From assembly GCA_025359105.1 (NCBI GenBank), contig JANYHK010000059.1, positions 1 through 64,000 on the forward strand: a stretch of DNA of 64,000 bases. The letters run 5' to 3'. Origin of the DNA: Myxococcales bacterium (GTDB lineage: Bacteria; Myxococcota_A; Polyangia; Polyangiales; Polyangiaceae). The notes under the pieces were generated by a model, which was given only the letters and a program-made list of their open reading frames with translations, ran no database searches and had not been told where the DNA came from. Below are positions 20,592 through 31,064 of this stretch, in pieces (position 1 is the stretch's first letter; each line of letters starts with the position of its first letter). The translations under genes were made by a program, and so were the position numbers.

Positions 20592-21173
20592 CGCCTTCGC
20601 ATAGATGGAGCTCTTCGGCTGCGCGAAGACGCGGCGAACCAGGGGCTCGAAGTGCGTGAGCGGCAGCGATTTGCGCTTCGCGTCGAACGCGGGACCGTCG
20701 TACCTCGCGCAGAACTCCTCGGTGCGCGCGAAGTGCTCGTGGCCGCGGAACTGGTCGCGCATGTTCCGGTCCATGCCGAGGTGGTGGAAGAAGTAGTAGC
20801 CCTGGAAGATGCCGTGCTTCTCCACCATCCAGTGGTTCTCGGGCGAGACGAAGGGCTTCAGGATGGCGGCGGCGATCTCCGGGTGGTTGTAGGTCCCGAG
20901 CGTGTCGCCGATGTCGTGCAGGAGCGCGCAGACCACGTACTCCTCGTCGCGCCCGTCCTCCTGCGCGAGCGTCGCCGTCTGCAGGCTGTGGGTGAGGCGA
21001 TCGACGGGGAAGCCGCCGTAGTCGCCGTCCAGGATCGCGAGGTGCTTCAGCACGCGCTCGGGGAGCGCCTGGGCGAAGGGGACGAACTGCGCGCCGATCT
21101 TCATCCAGTCGGCCTGGGTGGAGGCTTCCATGCTCGTGAACGTCGCCCGCGCGGCGTCTTGGTCGTGGCTCAT
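20583..21173 (-). CDS. HD-domain metal-dependent protein (PhnZ-like / predicted HD phosphohydrolase)
   Basis: 196 residues. HD-superfamily metal ligands are visible: H in LTHSLQTATLA, the HD pair in CALLHDIGDTLG, and further His residues in YNHPEIAA, HWMVEKHGIFQGYYFFHH and RGHEHF. The rich set of His is like the diiron HD oxygenases (PhnZ and myo-inositol oxygenase relatives) as well as COG4341-type HD proteins, so either hydrolysis or oxidative cleavage of a small organophosphorus compound is possible. No phn genes lie nearby. The call to the HD superfamily is firm; the reaction is not. Confidence 0.75.
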   Translation of the reverse strand: MSHDQDAARATFTSMEASTQADWMKIGAQFVPFAQALPERVLKHLAILDGDYGGFPVDRLTHSLQTATLAQEDGRDEEYVVCALLHDIGDTLGTYNHPEIAAAILKPFVSPENHWMVEKHGIFQGYYFFHHLGMDRNMRDQFRGHEHFARTEEFCARYDGPAFDAKRKSLPLTHFEPLVRRVFAQPKSSIYAKALE

Positions 21174-21182
21174 CGTCGCTCC

Positions 21183-21250
21183 GTGTTGCGTGGCGTGAGT
21201 AGCTGTGTGGCGTGAGTGGCTGTGTGGCGTGAGTGGCTGTGTGACGTCGG
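21183..21250. repeat. 17-bp tandem repeat, four imperfect copies
   Basis: About four copies of TGGCTGTGTGGCGTGAG, the outer ones degenerate, fill the gap between the HD-protein start and the gloA stop. It is probably a slippage product with no coding role. Confidence 0.8.
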
Positions 21251-21261
21251 CGGTGGCCGGG

Positions 21262-21645
<384 letters not shown>

Positions 21646-21647
21646 GA

Positions 21648-22526
21648 CTACCCCTGCGTGGCGCGGCGGGTGGCCGCAGTGAGTGTATTCTGCAACAAAC
21701 AAGCGATCGTCATCGGGCCGACCCCGCCTGGCACTGGCGTGATCGCGCGGGCGCGCTCCTTGGCCTCCTCGAGTGCGACGTCGCCGACGAGGCGCGTCTT
21801 GCCGTCGCCCTTGCCGCTGTCCACGCGGTTGATGCCCACGTCGACGACGACGGCGCCTGATTTGATCCAGTCGCCGCGCACCATCTCGGCCTTGCCGACG
21901 GCGGCGACGAGAACGTCGGCCTCGCGGCACACCGCGGGCAGGTCCCGCGTGCGCGAGTGCGCGATGGTGACCGTCGCGTGCTCGGCGAGGAGGAGCTGCG
22001 CGATGGGCTTGCCCACGATGTTGCTGCGACCGACGACGACCGCGCGCGCGCCCTTCAAGTCCACGCCGGCGAGCTTCAGCAGGCGCATGCACCCGACCGG
22101 CGTGCACGGCACGAGGCCGGGCCGGCCGCTGGCCAGGAGCCCCACGTTGATGGGGTGAAAGCCGTCGACGTCCTTCTCCGGCACGATGAGATCGAGGATC
22201 TTCTGCTCGTTCACCTGCTTGGGTAGCGGCAGCTGCACGAGGATGCCGTCGACGAGGGGATCGGCGTTCAGCTGGGCGACGAGCGCGAGGACGCTCGCCT
22301 CGCTCGAGTCCGCGGGCAGCCGGTGGAGGCGCCCGCGCATGCCGACCTCGTTCGATGCCTTCTCCTTGTTGCGCGTATAGACCTGGCTCGCCGGATCCTC
22401 GCCTACGAGGACGACGTCGAGACCGGGCACGCGGCCGTGCTTCGCGCGAAACGCGTCGACGCCGACCTTGACCTCCGCGCGTACGGACTCCGCGAGCGAC
22501 TTTCCGTCGAGGATGATGGCGCTCAC
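21648..22526 (-). CDS. folD: bifunctional methylenetetrahydrofolate dehydrogenase / cyclohydrolase
   Basis: 292 residues from GTG 22526, chosen because GGAGGT lies 6 bases upstream. FolD interconverts 5,10-methylene-, methenyl- and 10-formyl-tetrahydrofolate with NADP. Signatures are [13 protein letters not shown] (catalytic Lys), [42 protein letters not shown] and [12 protein letters not shown]. The length matches the family (about 288). The cluster lspA-lgt-folD-gloA is all minus strand with short gaps. Confidence 0.97.
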   Translation of the reverse strand: MSAIILDGKSLAESVRAEVKVGVDAFRAKHGRVPGLDVVLVGEDPASQVYTRNKEKASNEVGMRGRLHRLPADSSEASVLALVAQLNADPLVDGILVQLPLPKQVNEQKILDLIVPEKDVDGFHPINVGLLASGRPGLVPCTPVGCMRLLKLAGVDLKGARAVVVGRSNIVGKPIAQLLLAEHATVTIAHSRTRDLPAVCREADVLVAAVGKAEMVRGDWIKSGAVVVDVGINRVDSGKGDGKTRLVGDVALEEAKERARAITPVPGGVGPMTIACLLQNTLTAATRRATQG

Positions 22527-22555
22527 GGTGGGACCTCCGCGGCGGAGATTACCCC

Positions 22556-23482
22556 TCAGTCCCCGGCGACGACGCCTTTTTTCCGCCCGCGGGTCGCGTG
22601 AATCGCCGCGGCGGTCGCGACGAGGCCCACGCCGATCAGCTGGGAGGTCGACAGACCGAGCATCCCGCCACGATCGTCGCGGCGAAGGATCTCGAGGACG
22701 AAGCGCGCCACCGCATAGAGGGCGAGGAAGGCGACGAACACCTGGCCGTCGTAGCGCTTGCGCGGGTGCACGTAGAGCAGGCACACCGCGCAGATGAGGA
22801 GCGAGGCCGCCGACTCGTAGACCTGTGTAGGGTGCACGGAATGGCTCCACATCCCCATCCACGGCAGCGTGTGCGCCTTCCACTGCGCCTCGCTCGCGGC
22901 GCTTCGCGGCGGGAACGACATCGCCCAGGGGACGTTCGACTCCGCGCCGAAGCAGCATCCGGCGAGGAGGCATCCCATGCGCCCGAACGCGAGGCCCATC
23001 GGCACCGCGAAGCCGGCCATGTCGGCGGCCTTCCAGAACGGGAACTTGTCGCGCTTCAGGAGGAACCACGCCGCCGCCGACGCGCCGAGGAAGCCGCCGT
23101 AGTAGGTGAGGCCCCCGGCCCAGAACTTCGCCCAGCCCAGGCAATCTTGCTGCGGGTGACAGACCTTCCGTGCCGCGTCCCACGCACCCTCGATGCGCTT
23201 GAGACACTCGGTCTCACCGACGGGGAGATCGACCTTCGATGGATCGGTGCAGAGGTGCACGTAGTCCCAGAAGTAGCCGTCGGCGAGGACGTGGAGGATG
23301 CGCCCACCGGCGACGCCGGCGAGGAGCATCGCGAGCCCGAGATCCACGACGACGTCGGGGTTCTGGCCGACGCGACGCGCCCAGAGGACGCCGAGCGCGG
23401 TGGCGAACAGGAAGCCCGACAAGAGGAGGACGAAGTACGCGGGGAAGCCGATGTCGAAGAGGCGGAAGAGCTCGGGCCTCAT
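22556..23482 (-). CDS. lgt: prolipoprotein diacylglyceryl transferase
   Basis: 308 residues, polytopic inner-membrane enzyme. It transfers diacylglycerol from phosphatidylglycerol to the lipobox Cys of prolipoproteins, the first step of lipoprotein maturation. Conserved elements are [42 protein letters not shown] and [14 protein letters not shown] periplasmic loop of about 45 residues (about 75-118) holds several Cys ([22 protein letters not shown]), more than is usual. It lies directly downstream of lspA, which does the next step. Confidence 0.96.
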   Translation of the reverse strand: MRPELFRLFDIGFPAYFVLLLSGFLFATALGVLWARRVGQNPDVVVDLGLAMLLAGVAGGRILHVLADGYFWDYVHLCTDPSKVDLPVGETECLKRIEGAWDAARKVCHPQQDCLGWAKFWAGGLTYYGGFLGASAAAWFLLKRDKFPFWKAADMAGFAVPMGLAFGRMGCLLAGCCFGAESNVPWAMSFPPRSAASEAQWKAHTLPWMGMWSHSVHPTQVYESAASLLICAVCLLYVHPRKRYDGQVFVAFLALYAVARFVLEILRRDDRGGMLGLSTSQLIGVGLVATAAAIHATRGRKKGVVAGD

Positions 23483-23495
23483 CGGGGATCGTGCC

Positions 23496-24476
23496 TCAAT
23501 CCGCGGGCTTCGCCGGGGCCGCGGCCGGCGCGTTTGCGGCCGCGTCCGCGGTCGGCGCGGCTGCGGTCGGCGCGGCTACGGGGTCGGCGGCGGCGGCTAC
23601 GGGCGCGCCGTCGACCTTGACGGCTTCGCTTCCGGTTTCGACGGCGTGCGCCGCGGCTTCGGCGGCCTCGTTCGCGGCCTCCGGAGCGCCTTCCGCTTTC
23701 GCCGGCTCCAGGGCGGCCGCCGTCTCCGGCTCCGGCGAGCGGCGCTTGGCGCTGAACATGTCGACGGCCATCAGGCCGACGCCGACGCAGATCGCGATGT
23801 CGGCGACGTTGAACGTCGGCCAGTGATCGGTGACGACGTGATCCTTGACGTACTTGGCGACGAACTCGTTCGCCGTCTTCAAGGAGTCGGCACGAAAGTC
23901 GATGAAGTCGATGACGTGCCCGTACCGGATGCGGTCGAACACGTTGCCGAGCGCCCCGCCGAGGACGAGCGGCAGGCCCCACTTGAGCGCGCGCTGGCGC
24001 GGCTGCAGACGCCGGTACAGCGCCACGATGAAGGCGATCGCGCACGCGCTCACGAGGAGGAAGAACGGGCGGCGGACGTTCTCGTTGGTTCCCTGGAGCA
24101 GACCCCACGCGCCGCCCCGGTTCTTCGCGAGGACGAACGAGAGGTGGTTCTCCCAGACGGTGACGATGCCGGGGTAGCCGTCGAGCCGCTTCTCGGCCCA
24201 GAGCTTGGTTCCGACGTCGCTCACGAGCGAGATGATCGACACCACCGCGAGGAACAGCGGCGACGGACGACCGGGGGTGTCGGGATCGGGGATCGTCTTC
24301 GCCGCGCCTACGCACGGCGCCAGGCGCTCGGCGTCGGGCGCGAGACGCTCCGGCTCGGCGGGCGCGGGAGGCGCGGCAGTGGCCTCGGCGGGCGGCGCCT
24401 CCTTCGGGGCGACCTCCTCGGGCGGGGTCGCGGTTTCCGACGGCGTGGCTTGGCTGGGGTGCGTCTCGGGATCCAT
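23496..24476 (-). CDS. lspA: signal peptidase II with long N- and C-terminal extensions
   Basis: 326 residues, about twice the usual 160-170. The core (about 70-245) has the LspA signatures, including the catalytic Asp pair in GNVFDRIRYGHVIDFIDF and FNVADIAICVG, and several membrane spans. It cleaves the signal peptide before the diacylated Cys. An N-terminal Pro/Glu/Ala-rich cytoplasmic extension of about 70 residues and a C-terminal Ala/Pro-rich tail of about 80 residues are unusual additions. Start ATG 24476 is the only good start. Co-location with lgt is fitting, because this window encodes at least ten lipoproteins. Confidence 0.93.
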   Translation of the reverse strand: MDPETHPSQATPSETATPPEEVAPKEAPPAEATAAPPAPAEPERLAPDAERLAPCVGAAKTIPDPDTPGRPSPLFLAVVSIISLVSDVGTKLWAEKRLDGYPGIVTVWENHLSFVLAKNRGGAWGLLQGTNENVRRPFFLLVSACAIAFIVALYRRLQPRQRALKWGLPLVLGGALGNVFDRIRYGHVIDFIDFRADSLKTANEFVAKYVKDHVVTDHWPTFNVADIAICVGVGLMAVDMFSAKRRSPEPETAAALEPAKAEGAPEAANEAAEAAAHAVETGSEAVKVDGAPVAAAADPVAAPTAAAPTADAAANAPAAAPAKPAD

Positions 24477-24568
24477 CTTGGCGGTGAGAAGCCACGTTCT
24501 CTACCGGATGCGGAGCCACGTGACCAGATGTTGCCCCCGTACGGAACATCTGTTTAGGTATCGATAGG

Positions 24569-26980
24569 ATGGCCGCTCGTACGAAAAGCCCGTGGACCCT
24601 CGAGAAAGGCATCGATCCCGTGCTCTCGCGGTGGATCGACAGCAACTACGTCCGGCCGTGCTTCACCGCCGATGAGCTGCTCGCCGGCGCCGAGGCGCGG
24701 AGCGTCCCCTTCCCTGCCGGCCTCGGGGCCGAGCTCAGGGGCGCGCTGGAGTCGCGCGGGATAGGTGATCTCTACACGCATCAGGCGCAGGCCTTCGAGG
24801 CAGCGCAGGCCGGCCGCAGCTTCTGCGTGGCGACGCCGACGGCGAGCGGCAAGAGCCTGTGTTTCCACCTCCCGGTCCTGCAGGCGCTGCTCGACGATCC
24901 CGACGCGCGCGCGATGTACCTCTTCCCGACCAAGGCCCTCTCGCGCGATCAAGAGGCGAGCGTGCGCGAGCTGATGGCCGCGTGCGGGCGCCCCCTCGGC
25001 GGCGCGGTCGTCTACGACGGGGACACGCCAGGCGATGCCCGGCGCGCCGCGCGCGAGAAGAGCGGCATCGTCCTCACCAATCCGGACATGCTCCACACCG
25101 GCATCCTCCCGCATCACACGAGCTGGGCGCGGACGATGCAGCACCTGCGCTACGTCGTCGTCGACGAGATGCACATGTACAAGGGCGTCTTCGGCTCGCA
25201 CGTCGCCAACGTGCTCCGGCGCCTGCAGCGGATCGCGCGGTTCCACGGCTCCGATCCCATCTTCATCGGCGCGACGGCCACCATCGGAAATCCGCGGGAG
25301 CACGCGGCGCGCCTCTTCGGTATGCGCGAGGAGGATCTCACCCTCGTGAGCGACAACGGCGCGCCCCGCGGCGAGCGACGCTTTTTCTCGTTCAACCCGC
25401 CCGTCGTCAACGCCGAGCTCGGCATCCGCGCGAGCTACGTGAAGCAGGCGGTGATGCTCGCCGCCGATCTCGTGCGCGCAGAGGTGCCGACCATCATCTT
25501 CGGCCACTCGCGCAACAACGTGGAGATGATGCTCCGCTACCTGCGCGAGAAGGTCGCCAAGGACGTCGATCCCAGCCGGATCATGGGCTACCGCGGCGGA
25601 TACCTGCCCGAAACACGGCGAGACATCGAGCGGCGCCTCCGCGCCGGCGAGATCCTCTGCGTCGTCGCGACGAACGCGCTCGAGCTCGGCATCGACATCG
25701 GGGGCCTCGACGCGGTGATCTGCGCCGGGTACCCGGGGACCATCGCCGGCACGTGGCAGCGCTTCGGGCGCGCGGGGCGCCGCGGCCACACGAGCATCTG
25801 CGTGCTCGTCACGTCGAGCGCGCCGCTCGACCAGTACCTCGCGCGCGAGCCCAGGTACCTCCTCGGCGCGCCGGTCGAGGAGGCGCGCATCGATCCGGAG
25901 AACGCCGAGATCCTCATCCAGCACCTCAAGTGCGCGGCCTTCGAGCTGCCGTTCAGACGCGGCGAGACGTTCGGCGTCCTGCCGCCGGCGGAGACGGCCG
26001 ACGCGCTCGGCTTTCTCGCGCACCACAAGGTGCTGCACGAGTCGGGCGGCACGTTTCACTGGGCGGCGGATTCGTATCCCGCGAACAACGTGTCCTTGCG
26101 GAGCGTCGGATGGGACAACGTCGTCATCGTCGACGTGACCGCCGAGGACAAGTCGCTGGCCTACGCTGCAGGCGCGCACAAGGTGCTCGCCGAGATCGAC
26201 TGGCGCGGCGCGCACACGATGGTGCACGAGCAGGCCATCTACCAGCACGACGGCGAGTGCTTCCAGGTCGAGAAGTTCGACCACGAGAACCACAAGGCGT
26301 TCGTCCGCAAGGTCGCGCCCGACTACTACACGGACGCGATGACCTACACGCAGATCGCGGTGCTCGAAGAGTCCGCGACCGGGCCCGCCATGCCAGCACG
26401 TGAGTGGACGAGCGGGTACGGCGAGGTGTCGCTCGTCGAGAAGGTCGTCGGTTACAAGAAGATCAAGTTTCACACCCACGAGAACGCTGGCTACGGCGAC
26501 GTGCACCTGCCGGAGATGCAGATGCACACGCTGGCGTTCTGGCTCACCATCCCCGAGCGCACATGCGCGGAGCTCCCGGCGGGGAGGGCGGCGGCGATCG
26601 ACGCACTCCGCGGCATCGGCGTCGCGCTCGAGACGGTGGCGACGCTCGCGCTCATGTGCGATCCGCGCGATCTCGGCACGACGATGGGCGACACGGACCT
26701 GGACGAAGACGGCGCGCCGCTCCCCGGCGCCCCGCGCAAGGTTCGTGGCGGCCCCAAGCCCGGGTACTCCCCTACCCTGTTCGTGTACGAGCACGTTCCC
26801 GGCGGCACCGGACTGTCGGAGCGCATCTTCGAGCAGCGCGAGGTGCTGCTCGCGCGCGCCCTACGGCTCATCGAGACGTGCCCGTGCAAGGGAGGCTGCC
26901 CGGCGTGCGTGGGGCCCGCCGATCACCAGCGAAAGACCGTGGCGCTCGAGCTCCTGCGGGGGCTCGTGCCGACGGCCTGA
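24569..26980 (+). CDS. MrfA/YprA-like DEAH-box helicase with four-Cys C-terminal domain
   Basis: 803 residues. A superfamily-2 helicase with a Q-motif-like YTHQAQAFEAA, Walker A TPTASGKSL (about 90), DEMH box (about 199), GATATIGNP (motif III) and QRFGRAGRRGH (motif VI). The C-terminal DUF1998-type region carries four closely spaced Cys (about 771-780, CPCKGGCPAC) that bind a metal ion. Bacillus MrfA, which repairs mitomycin crosslinks together with MrfB, has this architecture, so a DNA-repair helicase is likely. It stands alone, and no mrfB-like exonuclease gene is seen. Confidence 0.9.
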   Translation: MAARTKSPWTLEKGIDPVLSRWIDSNYVRPCFTADELLAGAEARSVPFPAGLGAELRGALESRGIGDLYTHQAQAFEAAQAGRSFCVATPTASGKSLCFHLPVLQALLDDPDARAMYLFPTKALSRDQEASVRELMAACGRPLGGAVVYDGDTPGDARRAAREKSGIVLTNPDMLHTGILPHHTSWARTMQHLRYVVVDEMHMYKGVFGSHVANVLRRLQRIARFHGSDPIFIGATATIGNPREHAARLFGMREEDLTLVSDNGAPRGERRFFSFNPPVVNAELGIRASYVKQAVMLAADLVRAEVPTIIFGHSRNNVEMMLRYLREKVAKDVDPSRIMGYRGGYLPETRRDIERRLRAGEILCVVATNALELGIDIGGLDAVICAGYPGTIAGTWQRFGRAGRRGHTSICVLVTSSAPLDQYLAREPRYLLGAPVEEARIDPENAEILIQHLKCAAFELPFRRGETFGVLPPAETADALGFLAHHKVLHESGGTFHWAADSYPANNVSLRSVGWDNVVIVDVTAEDKSLAYAAGAHKVLAEIDWRGAHTMVHEQAIYQHDGECFQVEKFDHENHKAFVRKVAPDYYTDAMTYTQIAVLEESATGPAMPAREWTSGYGEVSLVEKVVGYKKIKFHTHENAGYGDVHLPEMQMHTLAFWLTIPERTCAELPAGRAAAIDALRGIGVALETVATLALMCDPRDLGTTMGDTDLDEDGAPLPGAPRKVRGGPKPGYSPTLFVYEHVPGGTGLSERIFEQREVLLARALRLIETCPCKGGCPACVGPADHQRKTVALELLRGLVPTA

Positions 26981-27070
26981 CTACGCCGTCGAACACTGCA
27001 TGCCGGGCCCTGGAGCTCGGTTGCAGGTTCTGTCGTTGCGCGTGCGGCGGCGGCTCCGTACGCTTCGAGA

Positions 27071-29131
27071 ATGCGCCGGTGGCTCGCCGCGACAGCTACG
27101 CTCGCCGCGATAGGCGCGTGCTTGCCCGGCTCCGGGCCCCCGCTGCTCGACAAGCCCGACGCGGCGGCGGCCGGTGGTCCTTCGCTGGGGGACGACGCGG
27201 GGATCGCCAAGCGTGACGTGGATCTCGGCGATCCGTTCGGCATCGACGGGCTCGTGCCTTCGCACGGGCCGTGGACGGGCGGGACGCGCGCGCAGCTGTC
27301 GGGGCGCGGGTTCTCGTCGAAGCTGCGCGTGTGGGTCGGTGGGACGGAGCTCGACCCCTCGGCGATTTTCGCGAGCGATCCGTCGCGCGCGGCGATCCAG
27401 ACGCCGCCTGGCGCGCCGGGGCCGGTCGACGTCAGGGTGCGCGACGATCTGACCGCCCAGGAGCGCACGCTGCGGGGCGGCTTCACCTACGACGCGTTCG
27501 TCGTCGTGCCCGACTCCGGCGGGACCACCGGAGGCACGCGGATCGCGCTGCAAGGAAGCGGAACGGCGTGGCAGACGGGCACCACGGCGACCGTCGGTGG
27601 CGTGCCGTGCAGTGGCGTCACCGTCGTCGACCGGACGCACCTCGAATGCTCGACGCCCCCCGGCGCGCCCGGCACCCGCGACGTCACGGTGACGAGCCCC
27701 GACGGCACGCTCCTTCAGGCGCGCGACGCCTTCACCTACAGCGACTCGCCTGACGGCTACCGCGGCGGGCTGACGGGCGGAGCCCTCGCGGGCACACTCC
27801 ACGTCCTCGCCTACGACGCCTGGGTGGGGACGCCGCTCGTGCAGGCGCGGGTCCTCGCCGGCGACACGCTGGCGACGGCAGTGCGAGGGATGACGAGCGC
27901 GGCGGGCGTGGTCGATCTCTCCGATCCGGCGCTGCAGGGGAAGGTCACCGTCACCGTCGCCGCGAAATGCCACGGGCCGATCACGTTCGTGGACGTGCCG
28001 GTCGACACGGTGACCGTCTACCTGGACCCCGTGCTCGATCCGTCGTGCGCTGCGGGCGATCCGCCGAGCACCGGCGGGCGGGGTGGCTTGAACGGCGGCG
28101 AGGTCGACGGCGAGCTCATCTGGCCTGGCGGCATCGAGCTCGGGCGCGCGGCGTGGACCAACGTTCCGCCGCCGACGAGGCCGAGCGAGCGCCAGGCCGC
28201 CTACGTCGTGGGCGCGGCCGGCTCACCGCTCCAGGGGTGGGGCCTTCCGCCTGCCGCGAGCGCCATCACGCCGCAATCGGCGGGCGCGCACGGCTACGGG
28301 TTCGCGATCGGCGCGTATCCCGGGAACCAGACGCTGTACGCGCTCGCCGGGATCGAGGACCGCACCGTCACGCCGCCGCGGTTCGTGCCGTACGTGATGG
28401 GCGTCGTGCGCGGCGTCGGCGTGGAGCCGCAGGTGCGGACGACCGGTGCCGACATCCGCATGGATACGCTCCTCGATCACCGCGTGCTCCTCGCGCCGAG
28501 CCCGCCTTCGCCGGGGCCGCGCGGACCGGATCGGCTCTCCATGCAGATCGCCGTGAGCCTCGGCGCGTCCGCCTTCGCCATCGTGCCCGCAGGGTCGCAG
28601 CAGGCGATGCTGCCGGTGTCCGGCAACCTCGGATTCCTCGGCATGCCTGCGCTCGACGGCGCGCTCGCCGGCGAAGCCTACGTCGTCAGCGCGAGCGCGG
28701 TCAGCGGCACCACGAACGGCGTGCCCGCGTCCGTCGTCTCGCGCATTCGCACGACCGACGGCAACAGCCCTGTCGCGATCGGCGGTTTTCTCGCGGTCCC
28801 CGTGCCGACCGAGCCCGCCGTGGGCACCTGGGGAGGCACGCACGTGGCGTTCCTCGCGCCCGGCGCGTGGGACCTCGCGGTGCTCGATCTCACGGCGAGC
28901 GGCGGCCTCGTGAGCTGGCGAATCATCGCGCCCGCGGGGCGGACGACGTTCGACCTGCCCGATCTGCGCGGCGTCCCCGGCGAGCGGCTCGCCCTCCCCT
29001 CCGGCGCGCTCGACGCCACGATCTACACCGCGCGCATCGACCGATTCTCCTACGGGAAGCTCCGCTACGGCCAGCTGGGCAGCGGCGCGTGGAGCGCCTA
29101 CGCCTTCGACTCCGTCCATGGCACGTACTGA
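27071..29131 (+). CDS. IPT/TIG-domain surface lipoprotein
   Basis: 686 residues. The signal has lipobox AAIGAC. Two immunoglobulin-like IPT/TIG repeats are clear at about 58-140 and 142-225 (GGTRAQLSGRGF ... GGTRIALQGSGTAW), each ending in a PGAPGPVDVRV / PGAPGTRDVTV strand. The rest (about 235-686) is a large beta-rich region, starting with a carboxypeptidase-regulatory-like module (GTLHVLAYDAWVGTPLVQA). The function is unknown; adhesion or envelope structure is likely. The next gene starts 14 bp before its stop. Confidence 0.78.
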   Translation: MRRWLAATATLAAIGACLPGSGPPLLDKPDAAAAGGPSLGDDAGIAKRDVDLGDPFGIDGLVPSHGPWTGGTRAQLSGRGFSSKLRVWVGGTELDPSAIFASDPSRAAIQTPPGAPGPVDVRVRDDLTAQERTLRGGFTYDAFVVVPDSGGTTGGTRIALQGSGTAWQTGTTATVGGVPCSGVTVVDRTHLECSTPPGAPGTRDVTVTSPDGTLLQARDAFTYSDSPDGYRGGLTGGALAGTLHVLAYDAWVGTPLVQARVLAGDTLATAVRGMTSAAGVVDLSDPALQGKVTVTVAAKCHGPITFVDVPVDTVTVYLDPVLDPSCAAGDPPSTGGRGGLNGGEVDGELIWPGGIELGRAAWTNVPPPTRPSERQAAYVVGAAGSPLQGWGLPPAASAITPQSAGAHGYGFAIGAYPGNQTLYALAGIEDRTVTPPRFVPYVMGVVRGVGVEPQVRTTGADIRMDTLLDHRVLLAPSPPSPGPRGPDRLSMQIAVSLGASAFAIVPAGSQQAMLPVSGNLGFLGMPALDGALAGEAYVVSASAVSGTTNGVPASVVSRIRTTDGNSPVAIGGFLAVPVPTEPAVGTWGGTHVAFLAPGAWDLAVLDLTASGGLVSWRIIAPAGRTTFDLPDLRGVPGERLALPSGALDATIYTARIDRFSYGKLRYGQLGSGAWSAYAFDSVHGTY

Positions 29132-31064
29132 GCGAGCACGCCCTTACGCACGCGTCGCGATCGCGCTGCTCGCGGTGGCGGCGTGCCGCTACGATCCCGC
29201 CTACCGCGACACCCCGCTCGCGATCACCAAGACGTGCACGCCCGGCGCCCCGTTCTGCGAGGGGGTCACGCTCGTCCGCTGCAACGACGACGGGCTGACC
29301 ACGTCGAAGGTGCAAGACTGCGGCGCCGACAAGAAGGTCTGCGCGCCGACGCTGGCCGCCTGCACCGCGTGCGTCCCCGCCGCGCGGAGCTGCGACGGGA
29401 GCACGGTCCTCGCGTGCGACGCCACCGGAGCGGCGACGGCGCCGGTCGACACCTGCGACGGCGACAAGGGGATCGCATGCGTCGCTGGCGACTGCGTAGA
29501 CCTGTGCAAGCGCGCCGACGAGGAGCGTTCCAACGTCGGGTGCGAATACTGGGCCGTCGATCTCGACAACGCGGTCGTCTCCACGTCGCTCAACGCCGCG
29601 TCGCAGCAGTTCGCCGTCGTCGTCTCCAACGTCGAGGCGCAGATCCCGGCCAAGATCACCGTCGACGAGGACAATGCCCTCCCTGGGCAGCCCGCCGCCC
29701 TGCGCGTCGTCGGGACCGCCACGGTCGCGCCGCGCAACCTCGAGGTGTTCAAGCTCGGCCCGCGCGAGGTCGACGGCTCGGCGGACGGGACGTTCAACAC
29801 CGGCGCCGGCACCGCGCTCACCCGCCACGCCTACCGCGTTCGCTCGAACGTCCCCATCGTCGCTTACCAGTTCAACCCGCTCGAGAACGTCAACGTGTTC
29901 TCCAACGACGCGTCGCAGCTGCTCCCCGTGGCGGCGCTGGTCGGAGGCGTGGGCGGGCGGTCGTACGTGATCGCGAGCTGGCCGCAGACGATCGCCACGA
30001 GCGCCGTGCCCAGCCAGAATTTCGGGATCGATCTGCGCGCCTTCCTCGCCATCGTCGCCGTGCGCCCCGACACGCACGTTCACGTGAAGTCTCGGGCGCG
30101 CGTCATCCCCGGGACGCCGCTGCCGGCCGGCCTGGCGAAGGACGGCGAGGCGGACTTCGTCCTCCAGCCGTTCGAGGTGCTGAACCTGGAGACCGGTGAC
30201 TTCGACGCGGATTTCACGGGCACGCTTGTCGACGCCGACGAGCCCATCGTGGTCTTCCCGGGGAGCGAGGCGAGCGACGCGCCGTTCTTCGGCGATCTCG
30301 CGAACCGCTTCTGCTGCGCCGACCACCTCGAGGACCAGGCGGTCCCTCTCCGCGCCGTCGGCAAGTCGTACGCGCTCGCACGGATGCCGAACCGGACGCG
30401 CGCGGTCATCGCCGCCGGCGGCGCGATCGGCGCGGCCGACGAGCCGGAGTTCTACCGCATCGTCGCCTCACGCCCCGGCGGCACGCACGTGTCGACGAGC
30501 CTGCCGCCGCCCTTCGACACGTTCGACCTCCCCGGTGAGGGTGACGACGTCACGATCGTCGCGCACCAGGACTTCGTGCTCACCGCGACGCAGCCCGTGA
30601 TCGTCGCCGACACGCAGGCGAGCCAGGAGGCGGCGGGGATCCCGCGCGGCCTCCCCGGCGGCGATCCGAGCCTGACGTTCGTGCCGCCGGTCGAGCAGTG
30701 GCGAAGCGACTACGTGCTGCTCACGCCCGACAAGTACTCGTTCGATTTTCTCGTGATCGCCGCCCCCAAGGGGGCGCAGGTCTTCGTCGATCGACAGCCA
30801 GTCGACGCGACGACGTGCGAGGCCGCTCCCTTCCCCGCCGCCGGCGGGAAGGGCGGCGCCGCCTACGTCGCGTACCGATGCCAGCTCTCGTTCCCGGTCA
30901 TCGATCCGCTGCTGCCGGGGACGCCCAAGCCCGGCAAGCAAAACGACGGCGTACACCACGTGCAGGCCGACCAGCCCGTGAGCGTCATCGCCTACGGCTT
31001 CGACGCGTTCGTCAGCTACGCGTACGCCGCCGGCACCCAGCTCAAGGAGCTGAGCGTGAAGTAG
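29118..31064 (+). CDS. IgGFc-binding-like secreted lipoprotein
   Basis: 648 residues. Signal with lipobox AVAAC (mature start CRYDPAYRD). An N-terminal Cys-rich section (about 35-135) has EGF-like spacing (CEGVTLVRCNDDG, CDGSTVLACD). The rest resembles the IgGFc-binding N-terminal domain family common in myxobacteria (YWAVDLDNAVV, VTIVAHQDFVLTATQPVIVADT, VSVIAYGFDAFVSYAYAAG). It is presumably an extracellular ligand-binding protein. It is co-transcribed with the IPT/TIG gene, and its 3' end overlaps the convergent metalloprotease gene by 23 bp. Confidence 0.82.
   Translation: MARTERARPYARVAIALLAVAACRYDPAYRDTPLAITKTCTPGAPFCEGVTLVRCNDDGLTTSKVQDCGADKKVCAPTLAACTACVPAARSCDGSTVLACDATGAATAPVDTCDGDKGIACVAGDCVDLCKRADEERSNVGCEYWAVDLDNAVVSTSLNAASQQFAVVVSNVEAQIPAKITVDEDNALPGQPAALRVVGTATVAPRNLEVFKLGPREVDGSADGTFNTGAGTALTRHAYRVRSNVPIVAYQFNPLENVNVFSNDASQLLPVAALVGGVGGRSYVIASWPQTIATSAVPSQNFGIDLRAFLAIVAVRPDTHVHVKSRARVIPGTPLPAGLAKDGEADFVLQPFEVLNLETGDFDADFTGTLVDADEPIVVFPGSEASDAPFFGDLANRFCCADHLEDQAVPLRAVGKSYALARMPNRTRAVIAAGGAIGAADEPEFYRIVASRPGGTHVSTSLPPPFDTFDLPGEGDDVTIVAHQDFVLTATQPVIVADTQASQEAAGIPRGLPGGDPSLTFVPPVEQWRSDYVLLTPDKYSFDFLVIAAPKGAQVFVDRQPVDATTCEAAPFPAAGGKGGAAYVAYRCQLSFPVIDPLLPGTPKPGKQNDGVHHVQADQPVSVIAYGFDAFVSYAYAAGTQLKELSVK

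Noticed and set aside
27020-27040. TGG...TTGCA upstream of the IPT/TIG lipoprotein as a sigma-54 promoter
   Set aside because: The spacing between GG and GC is 9 bases, not 10.
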